From: Deltaproteobacteria bacterium
GTDB lineage: Bacteria > Desulfobacterota > Binatia > Bin18
Reading direction: 5' to 3'
Length of the DNA: 43,129 nt
Assembly: GCA_016874775.1 (NCBI GenBank)
Contig: VGTJ01000024.1
Location: 1 to 43,129, forward strand
Below, piece after piece: positions 23,806 to 33,286 of the stretch. The first letter of the stretch is position 1, and each line of letters starts with the position of its first letter. Under the pieces are notes generated by a model, which saw only the letters and a program-made list of their open reading frames with translations, made no database searches and was not told where the DNA came from. The translations under genes were made by a program, and so were the position numbers.

Positions 23806-23845
23806 AAAGGCGCGGCTTATAGGGACACGCAACAGTGCAGTAGAG

Positions 23846-24823
23846 CTACACTGCTTCACACCGCGTGCGAATGATCTTGAGGATATTGTTCTGGATATCG
23901 CGCATAATGAAATCAGTCCACCAACTGGAGTAGAAATTGAAGCGTGTTGATACGCGATGGGTACTCTCTAAATGGAGAATCACTCGTTGTTCTTTAATCG
24001 GCTCGATCCAGTATCGACCTTCAAGGACATCGAAGTATTCCCCACCAATGGTCACGTGTGGATCAAGCGTCGTCGGTGGAATCGAAGCCGTATCGGCTTT
24101 GATCGAGAAAACCAGTTCCTTCTCTGGCTCCCAATGAGTAATGGTTTCAATGAATAATACCCCACCAGCGAATGTCGCATGTCGGATCCCTCCAACTCCT
24201 GGATGGGATAATGTGGCCTCGACTGGTCGTGGAAAGCCGATCATATGTACAAAGCTCACCCCCTGTTCTTCAGGTTGTATAGCGGGAACTCGCTCAATGT
24301 TCTGCCAGACGGTTCTCGGGGTCGCGTTGATCGCAATTTGAGTTTTCACTACGCGTAGAGCGGATGATACAGACAGTTGGTTTTCCAAGGGAGCTGCAAT
24401 ATACGGGAGGAAAATGACCATCGAGACGACAAGAGGCGGAAAGGTATTTACTGCCTGTCTTCTCCGGAGTATCAGGGTTGCGCAGAGTCCCCCTAAACAC
24501 ACCGACGGAAGAAGAACAGGAAGCGCTAAGACGATACAAATGCCACCTTCTTTTCCTAAGACAACAGCAAGGAGCAATAAGAACAGCAAAGGTTTGAGCG
24601 GGGTAACCAGTCCATGTCTCCAGGAGCCTTTGTTTTCAGCATTACTCCAATACACGGCAAGAAAACCGACCACGAAAGGGACCAGGAAAAGAAAGCTTAA
24701 GGACATCAGCGGGAGAAGGATGCTGGCGATTCGTTCTTCCGCGGATTCAGCAAATGCATAGGAAACGCTTCCATACAGTACCGCGACAAAGATGCTTAGT
24801 CCGATTGGAGATCGCCGTCGCAT
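23846..24823 (-). CDS. membrane protein with C-terminal START/SRPBCC-like domain
   Basis: A 325-residue protein in two halves. The N-terminal half has about four membrane segments (near 8-25, 34-58, 78-112, 127-147). The C-terminal half (about 155-325) reads VKTQIAINATPRTVWQNIER, then RHATFAGGVLFIETITHWEP, YFDVLEGRYWIEPI and RVILHLESTHRVSTRFN, a typical SRPBCC (polyketide-cyclase/START-like) helix-grip fold that binds hydrophobic ligands. It is convergent with the macroglobulin gene and divergent from pbpC. Its ATG (complement 24821-24823) directly abuts the ATG of pbpC, so the two starts form the palindrome CATATG. No Shine-Dalgarno site is seen. Its place between two genes that are usually adjacent is unusual. 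The function is unknown. Confidence 0.8.
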   Translation of the reverse strand: MRRRSPIGLSIFVAVLYGSVSYAFAESAEERIASILLPLMSLSFLFLVPFVVGFLAVYWSNAENKGSWRHGLVTPLKPLLFLLLLAVVLGKEGGICIVLALPVLLPSVCLGGLCATLILRRRQAVNTFPPLVVSMVIFLPYIAAPLENQLSVSSALRVVKTQIAINATPRTVWQNIERVPAIQPEEQGVSFVHMIGFPRPVEATLSHPGVGGIRHATFAGGVLFIETITHWEPEKELVFSIKADTASIPPTTLDPHVTIGGEYFDVLEGRYWIEPIKEQRVILHLESTHRVSTRFNFYSSWWTDFIMRDIQNNILKIIRTRCEAV

Positions 24824-27172
24824 ATGTTGAACGCTAGCAAAGCTCCACAGTATTGTCGATTTCGCCGTGCGATCGGGCTCGGACTATGTGTGATCCTCGG
24901 GCCGTGGCTGACCTTCGTCCTGCTCGACTGGTGGTTTCCGTTTCCCTTTGCCACACTTCACCGTCAACCAGCAACAGTCGTCACCGACCACGAAGGGGTG
25001 CCATTACGTATTTTTCTTCCCCCTGACGAACAGTTCCGTATTCCAGTGACTCTCAGTGAAGTTGCACCGGTTTTTCTCAAAACTCTGATTGCTTCGGAGG
25101 ACCGGTGGTTCCATTCCCACCCCGGTGTCAACCCGTTCGCAATCGGTCGTGCCCTCTGGGCCAATCTACGACATAGTCGCATTGTCTCCGGCGCTTCGAC
25201 AATCACCATGCAAATTGCGCGCTTAGCAGAACCCAAACCCAGAACGCTCTGGGCAAAAGGCCAAGAGCTCTTTCGCGCCTTACAACTTGAACGACGCTTC
25301 ACGAAAAACGAACTGCTTGAACTCTATGTTAACCTCACCCCGTACGGCGATAATATCGAAGGCATCGGTGCAGCCAGCACAGTCTATTTTGACAAAACAC
25401 CACAGCAACTCTCTCTTGGTGAGGTAGCACTGCTCGCGGTGTTACCACGTGCACCCAACGCCTACAATCCAGTACGAAATCCGCATACCGCACTGGCGGT
25501 GAGAAACCGCACCTTGGCGCAACTCCAACGCTCCGGAGTCTTCACGGCAGCGGAGATCACCGGTGCCCGCCAACATCCCGTCAAAGTTCCGACCTGGCAA
25601 CCTCCCTTTGTCGCTCCACACTTCAGTCAAATAGTTATTGATCGTTTCTCTCGCGAACCGCAGATCGTTACGACACTTGATCGACGCGTGCAACAGATAG
25701 CGGAAACGCAGGTTGCAACCCGCATCGCTGGGTTACGCGAGCGCGGCATCGGTAGTGCTGCTGTAGTAGTGATTGAAAACGACAGCCGTTCCGTACGCGC
25801 CCTGGTCGGGTCGCCAGATTTCTTTGCGATAGCAACTCAAGGGCAGGTCAATGCCGCCACTGCTCGTCGTTCGCCGGGCTCTACGTTGAAGCCGTTCTTA
25901 TATGCGATGGCAATGGATCTCGGCCTGATTCTCCCGGATACCTATTTGGTCGACGTACCAACGGATTTTGCTGGCTATGTCCCTGAAAATTACGATGGCC
26001 AATACAGCGGATTAGTCACGGTCCGTGAAGCGTTGGTGCGTTCGTTGAACGCTCCGGCGGTGCGCTTGCTCGCGCAGATCGGGCTCCCAACATTCCACAC
26101 GCTTTTGCAGCGCGGCGGATTGGCAACACTTGATCGCCCAGCAACGACGTATGGCTTGCCACTTATTTTGGGCAGTGGCGAGGTGACGTTGCTGGATCTT
26201 ACCAATCTGTACGCGACACTCGCAGCAGGGGGAATGCATCAACCAATTCGGATCACGACAAATCCATCGGGGAACAGCGCAAGCCATGAACACCTTTTCT
26301 CGCCGGAGTCTGCACACCTGGTGACGAGAACATTGACAGGCCTCCAACGCCCTGACCTTCCTCGCGCGTGGCACCTGACACGTGAGGTGCCAGTCGTCGC
26401 GTGGAAGACCGGCACGTCGTATGGCCACCGTGATGCGTGGAGTCTTGGGTTTTCTGCCCGCTACACTATTGGGGTGTGGGTTGGCAACGTGAATGGTCGA
26501 GGGCAGAAAGGGCTTTCCGGTGCTGAACATGCAGCGCCCCTCCTTTTCGATTTATTTCGTGTGATTGAAGGGGGCACAGCCCAACTGCCACGTCCAGAAA
26601 ATTTACAACTGGGAGAAGTGCGTATCTGCGCCCATAGCCATGAACTCGCTGGCCCGTACTGTCCGCTCACTGATGCAGTCACTTCATTATCTGGGCGCTC
26701 AAAACTCTCCTTCTGCTCGTATCATCGTCGTATTTTCGTCGACAGCGAAACCGGCGAACGGCTTGCGGGTGCATGTCTTGCGCAGCGTCCCCACCGCGCG
26801 ACGGTCATTACAACCTATCCCGCAGAGTTGTTAGCGTGGCGCCAAGCCCAAGGATTACCCGTTCCGTCCTTTCCCCCTCTCCACTCGCTCTGTAGTGATA
26901 TCCCCGCCAACGAACCTCTCAAAATCGTTTCTCCTAATGCCACCACGCCGTATCATTTGCGTCGCGATACGCCACACGAGTATCAGCAAATCGCTCTCCG
27001 CGTTGAGGGAGGAGCCTCTGCTCGGTACCTCTATTGGTATGAGGACGGTGCGTTGATCCGTACTGGTTCCCCTGAGACAAAACTCCTTCTTCCCCTCCGC
27101 CTGGGTACACACCGGCTTGTTGTTGTCGATAACACTGGGCGCATGGATAGTTTGTCTTACCATGTTGAATAG
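24824..27172 (+). CDS. pbpC: penicillin-binding protein 1C (bifunctional peptidoglycan synthase)
   Basis: A 782-residue class A penicillin-binding protein. After a membrane anchor (about 15-37) comes the GT51 glycosyltransferase with catalytic Glu92 in IASEDRWFHSHPGVNP and the STITMQIARL and RALQLERRFTKNELLELYVN motifs. The transpeptidase follows, with SxxK at Ser353 (GSTLKPF), SLN at 407-409 and KTGTS at 528-532. The C-terminal 90 residues (EPLKIVSPNATTPYHLRR to RLVVVDNTGR) are the BiPBP_C domain that marks PBP1C. All catalytic motifs are intact, so it should polymerise and cross-link glycan strands in the periplasm. GGAG stands 13 bases before the ATG, a long spacing. It belongs functionally with the upstream macroglobulin gene. 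Confidence 0.96.
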   Translation: MLNASKAPQYCRFRRAIGLGLCVILGPWLTFVLLDWWFPFPFATLHRQPATVVTDHEGVPLRIFLPPDEQFRIPVTLSEVAPVFLKTLIASEDRWFHSHPGVNPFAIGRALWANLRHSRIVSGASTITMQIARLAEPKPRTLWAKGQELFRALQLERRFTKNELLELYVNLTPYGDNIEGIGAASTVYFDKTPQQLSLGEVALLAVLPRAPNAYNPVRNPHTALAVRNRTLAQLQRSGVFTAAEITGARQHPVKVPTWQPPFVAPHFSQIVIDRFSREPQIVTTLDRRVQQIAETQVATRIAGLRERGIGSAAVVVIENDSRSVRALVGSPDFFAIATQGQVNAATARRSPGSTLKPFLYAMAMDLGLILPDTYLVDVPTDFAGYVPENYDGQYSGLVTVREALVRSLNAPAVRLLAQIGLPTFHTLLQRGGLATLDRPATTYGLPLILGSGEVTLLDLTNLYATLAAGGMHQPIRITTNPSGNSASHEHLFSPESAHLVTRTLTGLQRPDLPRAWHLTREVPVVAWKTGTSYGHRDAWSLGFSARYTIGVWVGNVNGRGQKGLSGAEHAAPLLFDLFRVIEGGTAQLPRPENLQLGEVRICAHSHELAGPYCPLTDAVTSLSGRSKLSFCSYHRRIFVDSETGERLAGACLAQRPHRATVITTYPAELLAWRQAQGLPVPSFPPLHSLCSDIPANEPLKIVSPNATTPYHLRRDTPHEYQQIALRVEGGASARYLYWYEDGALIRTGSPETKLLLPLRLGTHRLVVVDNTGRMDSLSYHVE

Positions 27173-27282
27173 TGATAAGAAGAAAGAAGATCTGGGGGGA
27201 ACTTCCCTATCTTTCGCAGCGAAGTGATAAGAGAAGCCGATCAGTTGAGTTCTCCGGAGGGGATAGGGAGAAAGAAGAACGT

Positions 27283-29802
27283 ATGGGCGAGAGTTACAGG
27301 AGCACCTCACCGAGAGGAGTGGACGATCATCCGACTTTCGACGTACCGGAAAAAACACCAGCGAGGCCTCTCCCTCAGACTGAAGAACATTACCGCACGA
27401 TCTTTGAGAATGCGAACGATGCGATAGCTTTTATCGCCTTGGATGGCACGCTGACGAGTGTCAACCGTAGTGCCGAGCGCCTTGCCGGTTTGCCGCGGGA
27501 ACAGCTTATTGGTCGCTCGTTTACTCAATTTCTGACGCCCGTGTCAGCGCTGTTTGCTCAGGAACGTATTGAGCGAGCCCTCGCTGGCGAACCGCTCCCT
27601 TCGACCTTCGAACTCGAACTCCTCCGCCCCAACAGCCGTACTGTAGCAGTTGAGGCGCGCACCCGTTTCCTGCGCGACACACAAGGTACGATCGTCGGGA
27701 TTCTTGGTATTTATCGTGATATCACCGAGCGAAAGCAGGTCGAGGAAACCTTACGACAAGCGCACGCGGAATTAGAACAACGCATCCAAGAACGCACGGC
27801 AGACTTGGCGCAAGCGAACGCGGCGTTGCGCGCTGAGATCGCAGAACGAAAACGAGCAGAGGGCGTAGCACGGGCAGCTGAGCGTGAGTATCGCGCGTTA
27901 TTTGAGAATGCGGTTGAAGGCATTTATCGGTCAAGCCTTGATGGCCATCAACTTCGTGCCAACCCTACTCTTGTGAGATTAAATGGTTATGAGAGTGAAG
28001 CGGAGATGCTCCTAGCAGTAAACGATATTGCGGGGGAGTGGTACGTCGATCCGAACCGACGCAACGAATTTCAGCGCATTTTGGCAGAACACGGGACCGT
28101 GACCGAGTTCGAATCTGAAGTGTATCGACACAAAACTCGTGAGCGAATTTGGATTTCCGAGACTGCCCGGCTCGTCCGAGACCAACACGGCACTCCGCTC
28201 TATTATGAAGGCACAGTCCAAGACATTACCGCACGGAAACGGGACGAAGAGCAGTTGCGTACGTCAGAGGGTCAGTACCGCCTCTTATTTGATCAGAACC
28301 CACATCCGATGTGGGTCATTGATGCCGAGACACTCGCAGTCCTAGCGGTGAATGACGCTGCGATCGAGCACTACGGCTATACGCGGGATGAATTTCTTGC
28401 GATGACCGTCCGCGAGATTCATCCGCCAGGGCAGGTACAAGCGGTTGAGAAACACATCGAGCAAATTGCCTCGCGTGGCATCACCACGAGAGTGTGGCAG
28501 CACTGCAAAAAAGACGGAACGCTCATTGATGTTGAAATCACCTCGCACGACATTCCCTTTTCCGGTCGCCCTGCACGGGTTGCGCTCGCGCATGACATTA
28601 CGACCCGCAAACAGGCAGAAGAAGCCCTACAAAAAGCTCGCCTGGAGTTAGAACAGCGCGTCCAGGAACGCACCGCGGCACTGACACAGGCGAATCAAGC
28701 GCTACAAGCAGAGATCGAGGAACGGAAGCGCTTTGAGGAAGCATTACGAAAAAGTGAAGAACAGTATCATGATCTTTTTGAGAATGCCAATGACGTGATT
28801 GGTACCAGCACGCTTGATGGCATCATTACCAGCATCAATCGCCGCGTCGAGCAAGTGCTGGGGTACTCTCCAGCAGAGATCATTGGCAAACGCGTCCTCG
28901 ATCTTGTCACACCAAAATCACAAGAAGTCATAAAAAGGCGTACCCTCCAGCGGTATACCGGCAAAGAGATTCCGAGCACCGTCGAGGTGGATTTTGTCCG
29001 ACGCGATAAAAGCATTGTCACGGTCGAGGGGAGAGTACGGACGATTTTTGATACGCACGGAACCCCAACCGGCGTCCACACGATATACCGAGACATTACC
29101 GAACGGAAAAAGGTCGATCAGATGAAGGACGAACTGATCTCGACCGTCAGTCATGAACTGCGCACCCCATTAGCAAGCCTGCGAGGGTTTACGGAGTTGA
29201 TGCTGAAACGTGAGTTCCCTCCTGAGAAACAACGAGAACTCCTCTCAGTCATTCATAACGAGTCGCTCCGCTTGTCACGGTTGATCGATGATTTTCTCGA
29301 CCTCCAACGGAGTGAAGAAGGGTATTCCTTCTACACGTTCGCCCCGGTCGTCCTTGAGCCCCTCCTGCAGAAGACATCCGAGTTCTTCACCAAAGAACTG
29401 CGCACCCATTCGTTACGGCTCGATATTGCACCGGCCTTGCCCGCTGTGCGAGCAGACACCAATCGCCTTCAGCAAGTCCTGAGCAATTTACTGTCAAACG
29501 CGATTAAGTTCTCTCCTCACGGAGGTGAGATCGTCGTCGGAGCGCGAGTAGAAGCACCGCAAGTGACAGTATGGGTCGCAGATCACGGCGTTGGGATTCC
29601 CCTAGAAGCCGTCCCCAAGCTCTTTACCAAGTTCTTCCGTGTCGACAACTCCGATACTCGCAACATTGGCGGAACCGGGCTCGGGCTGGCTTTGGTGCGA
29701 GAGATCATCAACGCGCATCAAGGGCAAGTATGGGTGGAAAGCACCCTGGGAAGCGGAAGTACCTTCTTCTTTTCCCTTCCTATTGCAGAGCAGGATACAT
29801 AG
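27283..29802 (+). CDS. soluble four-PAS sensor histidine kinase
   Basis: An 839-residue cytosolic kinase without membrane segments. Four PAS domains begin at about residues 30 (EEHYRTIFENANDAIAFIAL), 200 (EREYRALFENAVEGIYR), 325 (EGQYRLLFDQNPHPMWVID) and 485 (EEQYHDLFENANDVIGTS). Two nearly identical coiled-coil linkers (LEQRIQERTADLAQANAALR and LEQRVQERTAALTQANQALQ) show internal duplication. The HisKA domain carries STVSHELRTPLASLRGF with His624, then the N box NLLSNAIKFSPHGG, G1 DHGVGIP and G2 GTGLGLALV. The start at 27283 is preferred for its AGGGAG and protein-like N-terminus; the frame opens at a GTG at 27172 that overlaps the pbpC stop. No response regulator is adjacent, so its partner is elsewhere. 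It probably shares an operon with pbpC and the lipid kinase. Confidence 0.93.
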   Translation: MGESYRSTSPRGVDDHPTFDVPEKTPARPLPQTEEHYRTIFENANDAIAFIALDGTLTSVNRSAERLAGLPREQLIGRSFTQFLTPVSALFAQERIERALAGEPLPSTFELELLRPNSRTVAVEARTRFLRDTQGTIVGILGIYRDITERKQVEETLRQAHAELEQRIQERTADLAQANAALRAEIAERKRAEGVARAAEREYRALFENAVEGIYRSSLDGHQLRANPTLVRLNGYESEAEMLLAVNDIAGEWYVDPNRRNEFQRILAEHGTVTEFESEVYRHKTRERIWISETARLVRDQHGTPLYYEGTVQDITARKRDEEQLRTSEGQYRLLFDQNPHPMWVIDAETLAVLAVNDAAIEHYGYTRDEFLAMTVREIHPPGQVQAVEKHIEQIASRGITTRVWQHCKKDGTLIDVEITSHDIPFSGRPARVALAHDITTRKQAEEALQKARLELEQRVQERTAALTQANQALQAEIEERKRFEEALRKSEEQYHDLFENANDVIGTSTLDGIITSINRRVEQVLGYSPAEIIGKRVLDLVTPKSQEVIKRRTLQRYTGKEIPSTVEVDFVRRDKSIVTVEGRVRTIFDTHGTPTGVHTIYRDITERKKVDQMKDELISTVSHELRTPLASLRGFTELMLKREFPPEKQRELLSVIHNESLRLSRLIDDFLDLQRSEEGYSFYTFAPVVLEPLLQKTSEFFTKELRTHSLRLDIAPALPAVRADTNRLQQVLSNLLSNAIKFSPHGGEIVVGARVEAPQVTVWVADHGVGIPLEAVPKLFTKFFRVDNSDTRNIGGTGLGLALVREIINAHQGQVWVESTLGSGSTFFFSLPIAEQDT

Positions 29803-29816
29803 GCGTGTCGTCTCCT

Positions 29817-30716
29817 ATGCGGGTTGTCGTCATCATCAACCCCATTTCTGGCACCGGGAGTAGTCCAGCAGTCGCGCGCCAACGCGCACAATTCGCAACG
29901 GCCATCCTTTCCGCTGCAGGCATAGAGTGCGACGTACGGGTCACCGAGCGGGCCGGACATGCGTACACAATTGCCCGCGAGGCAGTTGAGCGACACACGA
30001 CGCTTGTACTCGCATGGGGCGGTGATGGCACCATGAACGAAGTGGGCCGCGCACTGGTATGGAGTCCGACTGTTCTCGCGCTTATTCCAGCTGGTTCAGG
30101 CAATGGTCTCGCTCGCGAACTACACATTCCATTCGATCCAACGCAAGCGTTTCACACCGCACTCCACGGCAAGGACCGCACTATTGATGCTGGAGAAATT
30201 GGCGGACAGTTATTCTTGAACGCGGCAGGGGTTGGCTTCGATGCTCAGGTTACGACGCTGTTTAACAATCGTCCAAAAGGACGACGAGGATTCTCGTCCT
30301 ATGTCACAATCGCGATGCGAGAACTCCTGACATACGAGCCAGACGTCTATACGATTATCATCAACGGAGAAACGCTTCATCGCCATTCCTTATTCATCGC
30401 TGTCGCCAACTCTCAACAATATGGCAATGGAGCCATGATTGCTCCGAATGCAGACCTCAGTGATGGACACTTGGATCTCGTGATCATCCCCAAGCGTTCA
30501 GTAAGAGAAACGCTCTGGGAGGCGCGACGCTTGTTCAACGGTACGATAACCAAAAGTCCTGGGGTCGAGACACGTCGCATCACTCAGGCAACGATTACAG
30601 GACAAAGACCGCTCTGTTTGCATGTCGACGGCGAGCCCGTCGCCAATACTGCCACTGCGCTCGTTGTTCGTACCCATCCACTCGCGCTACGAGTGAGAGC
30701 CGCGCAATGCGACTGA
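29817..30716 (+). CDS. diacylglycerol/lipid kinase family protein (DgkB/YegS-like)
   Basis: A 299-residue lipid kinase of the DAGK_cat family that phosphorylates diacylglycerol or a related lipid with ATP at the inner face of the membrane. It starts with MRVVVIINPISGTGSS, has the ATP-binding GGDGTMNEVGRA (68-79), the signature PAGSGNGLARELHIP, and the second-domain segments FLNAAGVGFDAQV and NGAMIAPNADLSDGHLDLVI, all usual for the family. The ATG at 29817 is chosen to match the family start; an in-frame GTG at 29805 with CAGGA upstream is a fair alternative. It begins 14 bases (or 2) after the kinase stop, so it is co-transcribed with it. A hairpin at 30720 follows. Confidence 0.92.
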   Translation: MRVVVIINPISGTGSSPAVARQRAQFATAILSAAGIECDVRVTERAGHAYTIAREAVERHTTLVLAWGGDGTMNEVGRALVWSPTVLALIPAGSGNGLARELHIPFDPTQAFHTALHGKDRTIDAGEIGGQLFLNAAGVGFDAQVTTLFNNRPKGRRGFSSYVTIAMRELLTYEPDVYTIIINGETLHRHSLFIAVANSQQYGNGAMIAPNADLSDGHLDLVIIPKRSVRETLWEARRLFNGTITKSPGVETRRITQATITGQRPLCLHVDGEPVANTATALVVRTHPLALRVRAAQCD

Positions 30717-30719
30717 CAC

Positions 30720-30746
30720 ACGGTTGAGCCCACGTGGCTCGACCGT
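30720..30746 (+). terminator. hairpin after the lipid kinase
   Basis: The arms ACGGTTGAGCC and GGCTCGACCGT pair over 11 positions with one G-T pair and a five-base loop. It lies 4 bases after the stop and is followed by CTCGCTTTCCTCC, a pyrimidine-rich but not pure T tail. It probably ends the pbpC-kinase-lipid kinase transcript. Confidence 0.6.
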
Positions 30747-31055
30747 CTCGCTTTCCTCCTCATAGCATCGCTTCATTCTTAGTGCTAAAAGAGGGCAGTT
30801 GTGTGAATCTGTAGACTCCTTCCTCTTACACCTCCCCACACTTCATCTCGCGATACTTCCCTCGCTACCTGTATTACCTGTCGTCGAATAGAAGTCTCCA
30901 GACTCCTAGAGGATATCACTTACCCCTCTTGAAATTTCCTGGTGGGGAGTGTAATGACCGATCGCCTCCACCGTTATTTAGATAAAAAAATACCCCAAAA
31001 GTGCACATATAACCGACAATATTTTGCCACCTGTAACCAGAAGGAGACCAACATC
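30747..31055. other. intergenic region before the PEP-CTERM gene
   Basis: About 310 bases with no convincing gene, repeat array or RNA gene. The last third is AT-rich (GATAAAAAAATACCCC, ACATATAACC), a likely promoter zone, but no clear -35/-10 pair and no sigma-54 site could be placed. AAGGAG at 31041-31046 is the ribosome-binding site of the next gene. Confidence 0.5.
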
Positions 31056-31861
31056 GTGCATCGGCGTATCAGAATCTTCGGATTGGGGCTCGTCTTCGTC
31101 GTAGGAATGCTAGGAAAAGATAGTCAGGCAGTGACGCTGACTGTCGACGCCAGGGCCAATATCTTTGGGGCTGGACTGCTACACCACCAGCGCCAGGTGG
31201 AGGCGGTGGCGGCATCCTCCCTTCGCTCTTTTCCTTTACTACGGGTCCTGACCAGATTCTTACGTTCTCGCAGGTGACGGGAACCGTATCGTGTTGTAGT
31301 GGGGGTAATACCTTCAACGGTCCTGATGGGAATGGTTTTGCTACTGGCAATACTGACATTCTTTCTTTTGGAGGCATTTCAGGCATTGTACACGATAGTA
31401 AGACGATGTTCCTTGTTGGCGTCTTCCTTAGCGATCAAGAACCCACTGACCCAGCACCGGAAAGATTGGATTTTTCGCCTGCACAAGCGAACCTCGCTCT
31501 TACTCCTACACAGGCGAACTTTGCTCTTGCTGCTGCTCAAACGCCAGATATTTTTACCCAACTCGCCCCCCTGCTCCATCAAGTTTTTTTCATCGGAGAT
31601 GGCCGCACAGACACTGGCAGTATCCAACAGTTTATAGTCCCTGATAACGCGACCAGACTCTTTCTCGGCTTTGCTGACGCTCTTGAGTTTGGTAGTCCCT
31701 CAAGCCAACCTGGGCACTATGATGATAATGTAGGTCAAATACAGGCTATTTTCACTTTGACAAGTCGCACCACCCCTATCCCAGAACCAAACACCTGGCT
31801 CTTGTTGAGTTCAGGTCTCATTGGCATCGTCTTGTGGCATCGGCGTCGCTGGGAAACATGA
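31056..31861 (+). pseudogene. PEP-CTERM exported protein, interrupted by a 1-base frameshift
   Basis: The GTG at 31056 follows AAGGAG by 9 bases and opens a signal peptide (VHRRIRIFGLGLVFVVGMLG, cleavage near SQA). The frame then reads TVDARANIFGAGL and leaves the family consensus. In a second frame the expected sequence continues ATPPAPGGGGGG, then TGTVSCCSGGNTFNGPDG, FFIGDGRTDTG, ATRLFLGFADA and PGHYDDNVGQI. It ends in the sorting signal IPEPNTWLLLSSGLIGIVLW plus HRRR: a PEP motif, membrane segment and basic tail. Restoring one A near 31176 (GGACTGCT to GGACATGCT) would give GAGHATPPAP, the common family form. Intact proteins of this type are sorted by exosortase to the surface or matrix; no exosortase gene is in the window. 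An internal duplication (PAQANLALTPTQANFAL) is also visible. Confidence 0.82.
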
Positions 31862-31881
31862 TTTCCTGAAACAATCAGAAG

Positions 31882-31915
31882 AACAGAACAGTGCAAGTTC
31901 TACGGCTGTTCTGTT
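31882..31915 (+). terminator. hairpin after the PEP-CTERM gene
   Basis: AACAGAACAG (31882-31891) pairs perfectly with CTGTTCTGTT (31906-31915) around a 14-base loop. It lies about 20 bases after the stop and is followed by GATTACC, so there is no T-run; it may be a terminator or an mRNA-stabilising stem. Confidence 0.45.
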
Positions 31916-32036
31916 GATTACCATCGATAAAAATTTCTATCCTACTCGTTTGCTGCGCATCCGTTGTTCGTCATCATCACCCAGCTATTTTCTCCTTTTC
32001 AGCCGTTCACACGATATGTAACGTTTGGACTACGGC

Positions 32037-33200
32037 ATGTTACGCAACGTTTTGCTTCTCTCTGCCTCCGCTGGCGCTGGCCATCTCCGAGCTGCCCAAG
32101 CTCTCGAGCGTGCCTGTCTTGCTCTGAACGCTGCACAAGAAGTTCGACACATCGACGTCTTAGAATATACTAACAAACTGTTCCGCAACTTCTACTCCAA
32201 GACCTACATTGAGATGGTCAACACCATGCCAGACGTATTGGGGTGGTTGTATGACTATCTCGACAAGCCGTGGAAAAACGAACGTCGTCGCTTAGCCTTC
32301 GATAAGCTCAATACACGACCGTTCGTCAAACTGCTCGAACAAGAACAACCCGATGTGGTCGTGTGCACGCACTTTCTTCCAGCAGAAATTATTTCCTGGC
32401 TCAAAGCGAAGGAGCGGATGAACACGCGGCAGGCGATTGTCGTCACTGATTTTGATGTACATGCCATGTGGCTTGTACATCATGTCGAGCATTATTTTGT
32501 TGCGTTGGAGGAAACGCGCGTGCACCTGCAGCAGCTTGGTATCTCAGCCGAGAAGGTTACTGTTTCTGGCATTCCCATCGACCCGATTTTTGCCGAACAG
32601 AAAGACAAGCGTGCCATGCGCCGCAAGCATGGTCTCCAAGAAGACCGGACGACAATCCTTATTGCCGCAGGTGGATTTGGCGTTGGTCCGATTGAACATC
32701 TCGTGCAGTCACTCCTGGACCTTCACCACCCTGCGCAGATTGTCGCTGTGTGTGGTCGCAGCAAAGAATTGAAAACACGACTTGACCGTATCGCGGCACG
32801 ACGCCTTCCTCAACAGATATCACTACACGTGACTGGTTACACAACCGACATGGACGAATACATGGCGGCTGCTGATTTGCTGGTAGGTAAGCCTGGCGGT
32901 TTAACAACATCCGAAGCCCTCGCGAAAGGATTAGTGTTCGTGATCGTTAACCCCATACCTGGCCAAGAAGAACGTAACGCTGATCACTTACTGGAAGAAG
33001 GAGCAGCTATCCGCTGCAATAACCTTCCTGTCCTCGCCTATAAGATCGACCAACTGCTTGACGATCCGAAGCGGCTTGCAACCATGCAAGCTAACGTCAA
33101 ACGCCTCGCCCACCCGTATGCAGCACGAGACATCGTGACTACCCTCCTTTCGCTTGAGCGCAGTGCGGCAATGAAAAAGTCCGGCGCAGGGGCAAGGTAA
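32037..33200 (+). CDS. MGDG-synthase-like glycolipid glycosyltransferase (GT28)
   Basis: A 387-residue GT-B glycosyltransferase of the monogalactosyldiacylglycerol synthase / processive diacylglycerol glucosyltransferase family. The N-terminal acceptor domain starts MLRNVLLLSASAGAGHLRAA, with the family SxxxGxGH pattern and the segment FLPAEIISWLK. The C-terminal GT28 domain has the sugar-nucleotide-binding pattern ADLLVGKPGGLTTSEALAKG and PIPGQEERNADHLLEEGAA. The likely reaction is transfer of a hexose from a UDP- or GDP-sugar to diacylglycerol at the membrane face. The ATG at 32037 is preferred over the TTG at 32025; only a weak TTGGA precedes it. With the lipid kinase at 29817 it suggests local glycolipid metabolism, which is inference. 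Confidence 0.9.
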   Translation: MLRNVLLLSASAGAGHLRAAQALERACLALNAAQEVRHIDVLEYTNKLFRNFYSKTYIEMVNTMPDVLGWLYDYLDKPWKNERRRLAFDKLNTRPFVKLLEQEQPDVVVCTHFLPAEIISWLKAKERMNTRQAIVVTDFDVHAMWLVHHVEHYFVALEETRVHLQQLGISAEKVTVSGIPIDPIFAEQKDKRAMRRKHGLQEDRTTILIAAGGFGVGPIEHLVQSLLDLHHPAQIVAVCGRSKELKTRLDRIAARRLPQQISLHVTGYTTDMDEYMAAADLLVGKPGGLTTSEALAKGLVFVIVNPIPGQEERNADHLLEEGAAIRCNNLPVLAYKIDQLLDDPKRLATMQANVKRLAHPYAARDIVTTLLSLERSAAMKKSGAGAR

Positions 33201-33286
33201 GGATACGCAACACCTATAGGACTATCAGCAAGGTGCAAAGGGTGGACTCTTCCTCATAATCCAGGCTGGATGGTACACTTGCCAAC

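Noticed and set aside
29571-29816. 82-codon N-terminal extension of the lipid kinase
   Set aside because: It overlaps the histidine-kinase ATPase domain in another frame and is arginine-rich noise; the family start is at 29817.
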